From JBEKZQ01 sp049509675 (lineage in GTDB: Bacteria; Planctomycetota; Planctomycetia; Pirellulales; Thermoguttaceae), in contig JBEKZQ010000006.1 of assembly GCA_049509675.1 (NCBI GenBank), positions 1 through 32,442 of the forward strand: 32,442 nucleotides of DNA. The letters run 5' to 3'. This document shows positions 1 through 8,405 of the stretch, piece after piece; positions within the stretch are counted from its first letter, which is position 1; every line of letters starts with the position of its first letter. The notes under the pieces are model-generated. The model saw only the letters and a program-made list of their open reading frames with translations, did no database searches and had not been told where the DNA came from. A program made the translations under genes and the position numbers.

Positions 1-63
1 ACTTTCACAAAGACCGCATCGCCCGAGAACAATGCAAACTACACCCGAATCGCGCTCTGTTAA

Positions 64-702
64 GTGACTACGATCCCATCACTCTCGCCGGCTAACGTTC
101 ACCGGAACACGGGTTACGCCCTTCGTCTGGAGGCACCGCGGATGGACTGGGAACGGGGCTTTGACGGACTCGCACTTCCCCTCATACGCGACAGCGCAAC
201 GCCGCACCGCGCCTCGTGTCGGGCACGGTGGAGCGTCACCGAGCCGGACTTGGACTTGCGCGACGCGGTGGATGAAGCCTGCTGGAACGACCTTGATCGG
301 ATGATTGTGCGGATGCGGTTGGAGGGCCGAACGTTCACGGAGATCGGCTTCGCCGTGAGCCGCTCACCGTCCATCGTCGAATGCCGCCTCAAGAATATCG
401 GAAAAAGGATGCTTGACGCGGCGGATAAAAACGGCTGGCGGCCCTTATATGAAAGTAGACAGATATGCCGCGAACTTTGGGAGACCGTTCAAATGAGCAT
501 TGTCGAATTCATCAAGTCGGAAACGGTCGAAGCGCCGGGGGTTGCCTCCCCTGTGGCCGACTTCAAGCGAGCGTATGAGCAACGTTCCGGCCGCCGCGTC
601 AATCGAAGCGTGTTCCTGGGCGGCCTTGGCGCGGCCGGCGTCACGCTGGCGTCCACCCCCAAGCACGCCACCTTGGTTGTCGGGCGGGCTTTGAAGGCGT
701 AA
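64..702 (+). CDS. Putative HTH DNA-binding protein of a mobile element
   Basis: I do not recognise a named family for this 212-residue protein. It begins with GTG. Residues about 78-115 read as a helix-turn-helix of sigma-region-4 style (RLEGRTFTEIGFAVSRSPS followed by a basic helix). The last 45 residues (FKRAYEQRSGRRVNRSVFLGGLGAAGV) resemble the small winged-helix tail seen on phage and plasmid primase proteins. It lies 18 bp upstream of a second small basic protein and in front of a primase/helicase pair, so a role in control or initiation of element replication is plausible. That role is inferred from position only. The upstream 63 bp show no clear promoter. Confidence 0.55.
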   Translation: MTTIPSLSPANVHRNTGYALRLEAPRMDWERGFDGLALPLIRDSATPHRASCRARWSVTEPDLDLRDAVDEACWNDLDRMIVRMRLEGRTFTEIGFAVSRSPSIVECRLKNIGKRMLDAADKNGWRPLYESRQICRELWETVQMSIVEFIKSETVEAPGVASPVADFKRAYEQRSGRRVNRSVFLGGLGAAGVTLASTPKHATLVVGRALKA

Positions 703-720
703 TGACGCAGAAGGTGAACT

Positions 721-1164
721 ATGACCAAGGAAAACGGACCAAAACCAAAGCACGCTGTCATCGTGCTCGCCGACGACCGGGGGAACGTCGGGCACGTCGG
801 CGTGCGGCGGCTGGACCAGCCGGCCCCGTGGCTTACAGTCTGGCAGCATCGACAGGAATTCGACACGCCGCTGGCGCGCTGGCTGCGGACGCTGGACAAG
901 CAACCGACCGAAAGGGTCTTGGTGGGATCGGTCGGACTGCACGGCCGGACTGCGAGGGCCATCGTCGCCTTGGTGGCCGGCTGGTTTGGGCAGGAGGGCC
1001 GGTTGTCCAATGTGGGCGGACGCGGGCGGCCGACCGGGCGGATCGAGCCGGACGGATCGTTGCGCTGCTGGCCGTCGCGTTCCGCCGCGGCACGCGACTT
1101 GGGCGTCAGCCGGTGGGTGGTGCGACGGAGGGTCCGTGCCGGCAAACTGCTGGACCTTGGCTGA
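721..1164 (+). CDS. Small basic protein with C-terminal helix-turn-helix
   Basis: This 147-residue protein has an ATG start preceded by a GAAGGTGA ribosome-binding site. The N-terminal half (AVIVLADDRGNVGHVGVRRL) looks like a short beta-rich fold. The C-terminus (SAAARDLGVSRWVVRRRVRAG) is a clear DNA-binding helix-turn-helix, probably of the kind that reads excision or replication sites. It follows the previous gene by 18 bp, suggesting one transcript. I cannot name the family; a xis-like or replication-accessory protein is the likeliest guess from size, charge and neighbours. Confidence 0.5.
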   Translation: MTKENGPKPKHAVIVLADDRGNVGHVGVRRLDQPAPWLTVWQHRQEFDTPLARWLRTLDKQPTERVLVGSVGLHGRTARAIVALVAGWFGQEGRLSNVGGRGRPTGRIEPDGSLRCWPSRSAAARDLGVSRWVVRRRVRAGKLLDLG

Positions 1165-1411
1165 CCGGGCCTTCTAACCGTGGGATTAACCGTGCGTGAG
1201 ACATTGCACCGTTTACACACCGAAGGGACACCGGCCGCGCTCACCCGCAGGCGACAGGCGACTTATGAACTACGGCCCGCATCCTGCCCGTCAAGAGGGC
1301 TCACGGCCGTGTCAACGGCCACTGCCCCGGCGCGACGCCCCACTGATTATGAGCAGCCGGCGGGTCCGGGCACGGCTGGGCAGGGCGAGGTTGCGATAGC
1401 GCGCTTACATC

Positions 1412-1505
1412 CGGGTGCCCCACGGGTGCCCCTGTTTTAAGACTTTAGAAAAACAATAACAAGAAATGAAGTGGCTTCAGTAAGTCTCAAAAGGTGGGGC
1501 ACCCG
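1412..1505. repeat. 12-bp inverted repeat around an AT-rich gap
   Basis: CGGGTGCCCCAC at 1412-1423 is exactly inverted at 1494-1505 (GTGGGGCACCCG). A second partial copy of the left arm (CGGGTGCCCC) follows immediately at 1423-1432. The arms enclose an AT-rich stretch (about 1433-1490) that stands out from its GC-rich surroundings. The whole 1165-1483 stretch has no convincing gene. The inverted repeat lies just before the primase-like reading frame, so it could be an operator, an origin component or a recombination scar. Confidence 0.5.
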
Positions 1506-1588
1506 CGCAATTTCCACGCTGGACCGCCTGGCTGGCCGACCGTCTGCGGCAGATCGGCAGTCCCTACGCCGCCTTTTACCACAGCGGG

Positions 1589-2119
1589 TTGGAAACGCAG
1601 GTCATGCCGGTCCAAGACGACGATCTCCTGGACGACTACCGCGGCGCGTGGCCGGTAATTGGCGACGGGCCGCGGCCCATCCGCACCGTGGTGACGGACA
1701 AGTTCGGCAAGCCGTTGCGTTCCAACGACGGTGTTGTTGATTTTCACCCGGCGCTTATCGGTATTGCCGGCACGTCCTGGTGGAACTGGCGGGCCGGTCG
1801 GACGGAGGCTTGCTACTTCGACTTCGATTTTGGGCACGGTGGAAAAGCACTCGACGAAGCCGGCATCGCGCGGGTGGACGAGTGGGCAGGTCGCCTGCCC
1901 TACGTTCTCAGCGCGACCAGCAAGGGCAGCCGGGGACGGCATTGGTTGGTCCGGTTGGCCGATCCGTTGTCGGCACCGACCCGCAGGGACCACAGTTTCA
2001 ATTGCCGGAGGGTCAAGGCCAAAGTCTCGGTTGACTTGGGCCTGGACATCGGCAAGTACGTTTGCAGCTTTGGCGTGATGCAATACATTTGGGCGAACAG
2101 AGTGGAGGGAAGACCGTGA
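1589..2119 (+). CDS. Primase-like replication protein, start uncertain
   Basis: The protein contains CYFDFDFGHGGKALDEAGI and SKGSRGRHWLVRLADPL, which resemble N-terminal primase-like domains of replication proteins in planctomycete mobile elements. Acidic residues in YFDFDF are reminiscent of primase/polymerase metal ligands. The only conventional start in the frame is TTG at 1589. However, the frame is open and looks coding back to 1484 (WTAWLADRLRQIGSPYAAFYH), where it meets an in-frame TAA. The 5' end is therefore either a rare start or truncated. Its TGA overlaps the GTG of the next gene (GTGA at 2116-2119), so the two are probably translationally coupled. The family assignment is by resemblance only. 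Confidence 0.5.
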   Translation: METQVMPVQDDDLLDDYRGAWPVIGDGPRPIRTVVTDKFGKPLRSNDGVVDFHPALIGIAGTSWWNWRAGRTEACYFDFDFGHGGKALDEAGIARVDEWAGRLPYVLSATSKGSRGRHWLVRLADPLSAPTRRDHSFNCRRVKAKVSVDLGLDIGKYVCSFGVMQYIWANRVEGRP

Positions 2120-3906
2120 AGGGGCTTGAAGCGTTGAAAGATGCAACTGAACTGGTCACGGCATTGCCGGAACTCCAGCGCGAACCTGAGCCGAAGAAGC
2201 GAGAGCGGGTCAAACTGGGGGCCAAGCACAAGGAACACATCGCTTGGCTGGAGGGCAAGGGCTACGGCAAGTGGGATGAGAAAGCCCACTTGTTCGACAC
2301 CCATACGTGCCATGTCGCGGAGTTATGCGAGTATTTCGACTTGCCGGGCGAGTTTGACACGAACGCCACGGGCAAGGAAGGCGCGTCCGGTCGCAATTGT
2401 TGCCTGATCCCCTTGAAGCGCGGCCTGTGGCTGTGCGTGCGGTACAACACCTCCGACGAAAACGGTCCTGCTTGGAAGAAGAATCCCAATGGCCACATGC
2501 AATGCGTGGTCGGCAAGGCCCCGTCGAAACCACAAATCGACCACGCGGACATCATCGTGTCTGATGCCCAGGCGACCGACGCCTTCTTTCACTGGCAGGG
2601 TGTGCCCTACGTCGAAGTCAGCCGGCAGGGCCGTAAGGAAACGCTGCTGGTCGGCAGCGAGACTTATGCCCGCTTGCTGCGGGTCCGTTACCACAAGACG
2701 CACGGCCGCGTCTGCAAAGCAGAATGGGTGAAGAACGCGACCGACTTGCTCTGCGCGCTGGCGGTGGAAGAGGGCGAGGAAATCCCGGTGTACGTCCGGC
2801 TCGCCCACGTCGGCGGCAGACTCTACATCGACTTGGCTGACCGCGAGCGGCATGTGGTGGAAATCGACGGGGACGGTTATCGGGTCATGCAATCGGAAGC
2901 CGCAGTGCGATTCCTGCGGACGGATAAGATGCTGCCGCTGCCCATTCCGCAACCCGGCGGCACGCTCGAAGACCTGAACCCGTTCGTCAACGTGGAAGAT
3001 GAAGATTTCCCGCTTCTGGTGGGAGCGATCCTTGGGATGCTCCAGCCGGATGGGACGCTCCCCGTGCTTTCGATCATTGGCGGCGATGGCCGGGCCAAGA
3101 CCTGCCTGGCGATCGTTATCCTCATGCTGATTGACCCGAGCATAATCAAAGGGTGCGCACCGCCGGAGAACAATGAAGATTTGGTCTTGGCGGTCCAGCA
3201 ACGCTGGGTCTACTTCATTGACAACCTCTCCGAAATCAAGCCGTGGCTGTCCGATGCCCTGTGCCGTCTTGCGACCGGGGGCGCGACCGAACGGCGGACG
3301 AAATACAAAGACCGCGACACGTCCCTGTTTCTGGCGAAGCGCCCGGTCCTAACAACGTCGATCGTGGACGTGGTGCGGGCGGCCGACTTGGGTTCGCGGA
3401 CCATCAAGGCCGACCTTCCCAGCGTCCATGCGAAACGGAAACCGGAGGCGCAGCTATGGCGGGAATTCAGCGAGGCCCGGCCCAGGATACTCGGCGCGCT
3501 GTACACGGCTGTCGCTGCCGCAATCCGCAACCTGCCCAATACCACGGTGGACAACCTGCCCCGGCTCGCGGACTGGGCCTTGTGGGTGACGGCGGCGGAA
3601 CCGGCAACCGGCTTGCCGGCGGGAAGCATTCTGAGCGCGTACCGTGACGCGCGGAATGCAGCGGTCAAGGACTTGCTGAGTTCCGATGCCGCGCAGAAGG
3701 TGTCGGCGTTTGCGACAGCGAAGCAGTGGCACGGCACCGGGAAGGAATTGGCTGAAGCCGTAAAGCTGCCCTTCACCGCCGACCGCGAGATCAGGGAATT
3801 CGTTTCGGAGTTGCGGACCCTGCAAACGGCCCTGGAATCGCGAGGCGTGCTGGTCGGTTTTCGCAGGTCACACGGCGAGAAGCTCATAACGGTTAAGCGA
3901 ACGTGA
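2116..3906 (+). CDS. Primase/helicase-type ATPase of a mobile element
   Basis: I chose GTG 2116 because it overlaps the preceding stop and has GGAGGG at about 2104-2109; a TTG at 2062 is also in frame. The product is about 596 residues. A P-loop-like motif GGDGRAKT sits near residue 321 and a Walker-B-like VYFIDNLSE near 365, followed by a helicase-style region (KRPVLTTSIVDVVRAADLGSRTIKADLP). This order matches the C-terminal ATPase of phage and plasmid primase-helicases. The P-loop is variant: Arg and Ala replace the usual Gly-x-Gly-Lys spacing. The N-terminal 300 residues have no motif I can name. It probably unwinds or loads at the element's origin. There is no downstream partner in the operon. 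Confidence 0.7.
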   Translation: MKGLEALKDATELVTALPELQREPEPKKRERVKLGAKHKEHIAWLEGKGYGKWDEKAHLFDTHTCHVAELCEYFDLPGEFDTNATGKEGASGRNCCLIPLKRGLWLCVRYNTSDENGPAWKKNPNGHMQCVVGKAPSKPQIDHADIIVSDAQATDAFFHWQGVPYVEVSRQGRKETLLVGSETYARLLRVRYHKTHGRVCKAEWVKNATDLLCALAVEEGEEIPVYVRLAHVGGRLYIDLADRERHVVEIDGDGYRVMQSEAAVRFLRTDKMLPLPIPQPGGTLEDLNPFVNVEDEDFPLLVGAILGMLQPDGTLPVLSIIGGDGRAKTCLAIVILMLIDPSIIKGCAPPENNEDLVLAVQQRWVYFIDNLSEIKPWLSDALCRLATGGATERRTKYKDRDTSLFLAKRPVLTTSIVDVVRAADLGSRTIKADLPSVHAKRKPEAQLWREFSEARPRILGALYTAVAAAIRNLPNTTVDNLPRLADWALWVTAAEPATGLPAGSILSAYRDARNAAVKDLLSSDAAQKVSAFATAKQWHGTGKELAEAVKLPFTADREIREFVSELRTLQTALESRGVLVGFRRSHGEKLITVKRT

Positions 3907-3940
3907 GAAGCGCCAGCGTCTCGCCCATACTGGCGTCCGA

Positions 3941-3976
3941 GCCGGCCCCGCCCTTCCCTTCACGGGCGGGGTCGGC
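3941..3976 (+). terminator. Strong GC hairpin after the helicase gene
   Basis: A 13-bp stem (GCCGGCCCCGCCC at 3941-3953 pairing with 3964-3976, one G-T pair) closes a 10-nt loop, 35 bp after the stop codon. No U-tract follows, so it may stop transcription inefficiently or act with Rho. A second small hairpin (GATTCT/AGAATC) follows directly. The rest of 3907-4250 shows no gene. Confidence 0.5.
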
Positions 3977-4250
3977 GATTCTCCCCCAGAATCCAGATGC
4001 GAATGCTGTAATGAACCCCGAGATCGTTTACGACATTGCCTACGTTTGGCCATACTTCGACCGACGCATCCTCTGCGTCCCGCCCGCTGCTGTCACGCCG
4101 GGAAGGAGATAGGCGTCTGACGATCCGATCCCTTTCGGTCGGCATGTCCGACACTGGCCCGGCGGTTCTCGCTTTCTGATTTCCTGGCATCGTCAAAACA
4201 CTCAACCAGAGCCAACCCGATCGGTCTGGCTCGTTTTGCAGGGACACCCA

Positions 4251-4478
4251 ATGATGAGCAACATCGTTCTACTTGATTCTCAATTGACCGACGGCAATGG
4301 CAACATCTTCGGCAGCGCCTTCACGCCGGAACTCGTGGCAACGGCGGGAAAGGTCATGGCGGCGGCCGTGCTATCGCCGGCACAGATCATGGCGGCGCAT
4401 GGGTTGTCGCCGAAGGAATACGAGCGCATTGAAAAGCAGGTGCTACGGACCACGGTGCTCGACGCCTTTTTCCATTGA
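4251..4478 (+). CDS. Small hypothetical protein
   Basis: This 75-residue protein starts at ATG 4251 (a second ATG follows directly), with CAGGGA as a modest ribosome-binding site. It reads as a short extended N-terminus followed by two helices (PELVATAGKVMAAAVLSPAQIMAAHGLSPKEYERIEKQV). The repeated PAQIMAAHGLSPKEYERI pattern hints at a small helix-turn-helix. No family is recognised. It lies between the replication block and the tRNA and may belong to the same element. Confidence 0.45.
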   Translation: MMSNIVLLDSQLTDGNGNIFGSAFTPELVATAGKVMAAAVLSPAQIMAAHGLSPKEYERIEKQVLRTTVLDAFFH

Positions 4479-4592
4479 CCATCGCCAAGAGGGCGGTTGA
4501 AAGGCGTTTGGCGGCTGGCTTTTCGGGCCAGAACCCGAATCCAAATGCACCCAATCTGGCGCGCCTGTTGCGCGCAGAGGGCGAAAGGACAC

Positions 4593-4621
4593 TTGACGAC
4601 CAGAAGCCCTTAGCGCAAAAT
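4593..4621 (+). promoter_or_regulatory. Candidate sigma70 promoter for tRNA-Ser
   Basis: TTGACG at 4593-4598 and CAAAAT at 4616-4621 are separated by 17 bp and lie about 20 bp upstream of the mature tRNA start. Spacing and position are right for a housekeeping promoter. The -10 box is a poor match (TATAAT), so confidence is moderate. Confidence 0.4.
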
Positions 4622-4641
4622 GAAGTCGCGTAAGCAATTAC

Positions 4642-4723
4642 GGAGGGTAAGCGAATGGCTAGCGGCCACACTGGAAATGTGGTGCCCCGCAAGGGGTTGC
4701 GGGTTCGAATCCCGTGCCCTCCG
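4642..4723 (+). tRNA. tRNA-Ser (anticodon GGA)
   Basis: A full class II tRNA cloverleaf can be drawn. The acceptor stem is 4642-4648 with 4716-4722 (last pair T-G) and discriminator G at 4723. The anticodon stem is CCACA/TGTGG around loop CTGGAAA with anticodon GGA. There is a long variable arm with CCCC/GGGG pairing, and a T-arm GCGGG-TTCGAAT-CCCGT. CCA is not encoded. It reads serine UCC and UCU codons. A tyrosine-integrase remnant abuts its 3' end, marking it as a likely integration site. Confidence 0.95.
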
Positions 4724-4724
4724 C

Positions 4725-5018
4725 TCATATAACCTGTTTCGTTTCAATGGCTTCCGTCGATGATTCGGCGGGGGCCGTTTCCGTTTCTTGGGGCTTGCCA
4801 GGGGCTTTGTTGTACGGGTTGTTGTAAGTGCTCGGTTTTTCGCCTTCGACCGTCCCAAACTTTCCCCACAACTCGTCTGCCACTTCATCCGCCCCCATCG
4901 TGACATAGTAGGCCATCGTGGTATCAATCGAGGCATGGCGCATCAGCCGTTGCAAAACGGCGGGCATAACCCGCTTCGCCCATCGCGTAACCGGGCTTGT
5001 GGCCTGGTGGAAACCATC
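4725..5018 (-). pseudogene. Tyrosine recombinase (integrase), C-terminal remnant
   Basis: On the minus strand the frame gives RWAKRVMPAVLQRLMRHASIDTTMAYYV followed by an acidic tail. This is the C-terminal end of a tyrosine recombinase: the RH box and the nucleophile tyrosine (in AYYV) are present. The frame closes upstream at a TGA (5019-5021) after about 97 residues. The box with the H-x-x-R pair, the catalytic core before it and the N-terminal arm-binding domain are not recognisable in any frame nearby. Its stop lies 2 bp beyond the tRNA-Ser discriminator, the classic position of an integrase next to its attachment site. It is probably dead. Confidence 0.75.
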
Positions 5019-5223
5019 TCAGATTCTCGCGTAGGGTTTGCAGCCCTTGACGGCCACCGATGATGTTTACCGTCAAGAGAAGGTATCATCTTTTTTTGCC
5101 ATGTCGTCAACAGGACCGTCAACAGATTTTCGCCCGGGCCCGGTTTCCTCGGGGGGCTGCGGAGGCGTCGCCTGAATCGCTCGGGGCTGTTGCGTCGGGG
5201 TGGTACGGTGGTGCGATGCTACA

Positions 5224-5242
5224 GGGCCTATTACATAGGCCC
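5224..5242. repeat. Perfect short hairpin (GGGCCTAT, 3-nt loop)
   Basis: GGGCCTAT at 5224-5231 is followed by a 3-nt loop and ATAGGCCC at 5235-5242. It lies in the 5019-5473 stretch between the integrase remnant and the next gene, which holds no well-supported gene. Confidence 0.45.
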
Positions 5243-5371
5243 CTGATTGTAGGCGTCGATTACGCTCCCCCGCCCGTTGCATTCCGCCCGGTGTCGATTG
5301 CTTGTCTCGGCCGCTCGCTGCCGCGCTTCCATTTGCTTGCGGGTCAACGGGAGCTTAAGCCCAAACAGCAC
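5231..5371 (-). CDS. Possible small hypothetical protein
   Basis: A minus-strand frame of 46 residues starts at GTG (5371-5369) and ends in the hairpin at 5224-5242. Its sequence (LKLPLTRKQMEARQRAAETSN) is hydrophilic, charged and coding-like, more so than the overlapping plus-strand frame. The start is weak and no family is recognised, so this is tentative. Confidence 0.22.
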   Translation of the reverse strand: MLFGLKLPLTRKQMEARQRAAETSNRHRAECNGRGSVIDAYNQGPM

Positions 5372-5473
5372 ACCCCTTCTTGCGGGGATTGACTAAAGGC
5401 CGCACATTTAGGAGAATCCACTATTGGACTGAGGAAGTTATGCGAATCATAAACCGCTGCCGACGTTGAATCT

Positions 5474-6148
5474 ATGCGGGACATAGACATACGCGTGGCG
5501 CTCCGGCGGTTTCTCCGCGATCAATTTGCGGACGACCCCCAGACCCTCTATCTGGAGGAGGTTGGGCTATCGCAGGGAGATGCAAGGGTCGATCTGGCGG
5601 TAATTAACGGCGCGATGCATGGGTATGAGATCAAGAGCGACCGCGACAAGCTAACAAGGTTGCCACGCCAAACCACCGCTTATGGCGCCTGCTTTGACAC
5701 AATGACCGTGGTGGTTGGGCGACGATTCTCGAACCGGATTGAGTCGTCTATCCCAGCATGGTGGGGGATACTCAGAGCCGATGACAATGACGGCGACATG
5801 AGCTTTTCGATATGCCGCCGACCCCAGACAAATATGGGTGTTGAAGCGACTGCGATTGTTCGATTGCTGTGGAAGTCAGAGTCGCAGACGTTGGTGCTAC
5901 GACTCTGTTTAGCGTCGACCGTGAAACGCAAGTCCCGATCAGAACTATGGGCGATTCTTGCGCAGAGTGTTCCACTTGACGACTTGCGCAGGCTGGTGCG
6001 TGAAACCATCAAGGCGCGGGGAGATTGGCGATCTGGTCAATCACCGTTTCGATGTGGTGGTTCGTGCCGATCCTCCGCCAAGTCTCGGCATTCCCGGGAG
6101 AATCGTGAATGGTTACTTTCGCGTGGATCTCGGAATCCCCCGCGCTAA
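5474..6148 (+). CDS. sce7726 family protein (PD-(D/E)XK-like fold)
   Basis: The 224-residue product has the hallmarks of the sce7726 family: MRDIDIRVALRRFL at the start, then VGLSQGDARVDLAVINGAMHGYEIKSDRDKLTRLPRQ. The Asp of VDLAV and the Glu-x-Lys of YEIKSD match a PD-(D/E)XK nuclease-like active site. The family is of unknown function and is commonly found in accessory islands. Residues 1-190 look native (ending LVRETIKARGDWRSGQ). The last 30 residues are Arg/Ser-rich and of lower quality. An overlapping frame (to 6206) reads better there, so a late frameshift near 6030 is possible. It lies just inside the tRNA end of the island. Confidence 0.7.
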   Translation: MRDIDIRVALRRFLRDQFADDPQTLYLEEVGLSQGDARVDLAVINGAMHGYEIKSDRDKLTRLPRQTTAYGACFDTMTVVVGRRFSNRIESSIPAWWGILRADDNDGDMSFSICRRPQTNMGVEATAIVRLLWKSESQTLVLRLCLASTVKRKSRSELWAILAQSVPLDDLRRLVRETIKARGDWRSGQSPFRCGGSCRSSAKSRHSRENREWLLSRGSRNPPR

Positions 6149-6506
6149 GCCGAAGAAGCCTTGGCGTGAGAATCCAGGGCTCATGGAGTTCTTGCGCACC
6201 CTGTAGGCTGGCGTTCAAAGGGCACGCCCCCCCGAATGGGCGTTGAGAACGCGGTTTGTGACGGCTTTCCAGCACTTTGAATACAGAGATGGCACTCTCG
6301 GAGTGTCTCGGCCGGAAAATCAGGCAAAACGGCGCGCAGTCGGTTGGGGTGTGGAAAAATGAACATTCTCCAAAACGATCTCAAACCCCCTAAGGTGTGT
6401 CGCATTTACGCGCGACGGTTCGCGCTCGGCAGCCCGACACGATGCTCGCCGCCCTGAAACGCGATAGAATACTTTCACGCAAGCGGCCTCGAAGATCCGG
6501 CGGCTT

Positions 6507-6520
6507 GGTGGGCCACTTGC
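6507..6520 (+). promoter_or_regulatory. Weak sigma54-like -24/-12 site before the activator gene
   Basis: GG at 6507-6508 and GC at 6519-6520 have the required 10-bp spacing and the -12 side reads TTGC, but the -24 side (TGGTGG) departs from TGGCAC. It lies 36 bp before the activator ATG, where autoregulation would be expected. The rest of 6207-6500 shows no gene. Confidence 0.25.
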
Positions 6521-6555
6521 CGGTTCTGAATGGATGACTGACCAGGGTTTTCGTC

Positions 6556-8177
<1,622 letters not shown>

Positions 8178-8178
<1 letters not shown>

Positions 8179-8345
8179 CGCGCGCCCGTTGGCGCACGCG
8201 CGCGCCCGCTGGCGCGCCACCGTTGACACTTCCTCTGCGGTGCTACCGACCGCCTCGTCCCGACCGATCCAGAAGTCGTTGCCGGCGCTAGCCTTACGAG
8301 ACGAATCGTCGCAGCGGACGTCTTCGGCACAACCCCTGCTTTACA
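8178..8345 (+). repeat. Promoter-bearing repeat, copy A
   Basis: It starts directly at the activator's stop codon with two tandem 20-bp units (8178-8197 and 8198-8217, GCGCGCGCCCGYTGGCGC-type). These are followed by CGTTGACACT (TTGACA at 8223-8228), then about 97 bp of semi-conserved sequence ending in a sigma54 promoter. Copies B (9594-9745) and C (17721-17885) share the same order; A and C have identical spacing. Confidence 0.8.
8323..8341 (+). promoter_or_regulatory. Sigma54 (-24/-12) promoter upstream of ackA
   Basis: The site reads TTCGGCAC-N4-CCTGCTT, with GG at 8326-8327 and GC at 8338-8339 (exact 10-bp spacing), close to the consensus TGGCACG-N4-TTGCT. Transcription would start near 8351, about 55 bp before the ackA ATG. 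A GAF-AAA activator gene ends about 150 bp upstream. Confidence 0.65.
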
Positions 8346-8405
8346 GCCGCGGTGAACTTCACTTCAGGTCAGCCAAGGCACGTCTATAAACATGGAGAGA
8401 GTGTC

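Noticed and set aside
1180..1440. 86-residue plus-strand frame after the HTH gene
   Set aside because: No ribosome-binding site and no protein character; several frames are open across this GC-rich gap.
5060..5392. 110-residue plus-strand frame between integrase remnant and sce7726
   Set aside because: Low-complexity translation without a ribosome-binding site; the opposite strand looks slightly better.
8223..8228. TTGACA in all three promoter repeats as a sigma70 -35 box
   Set aside because: No -10-like hexamer follows at 16-18 bp in any of the three copies.
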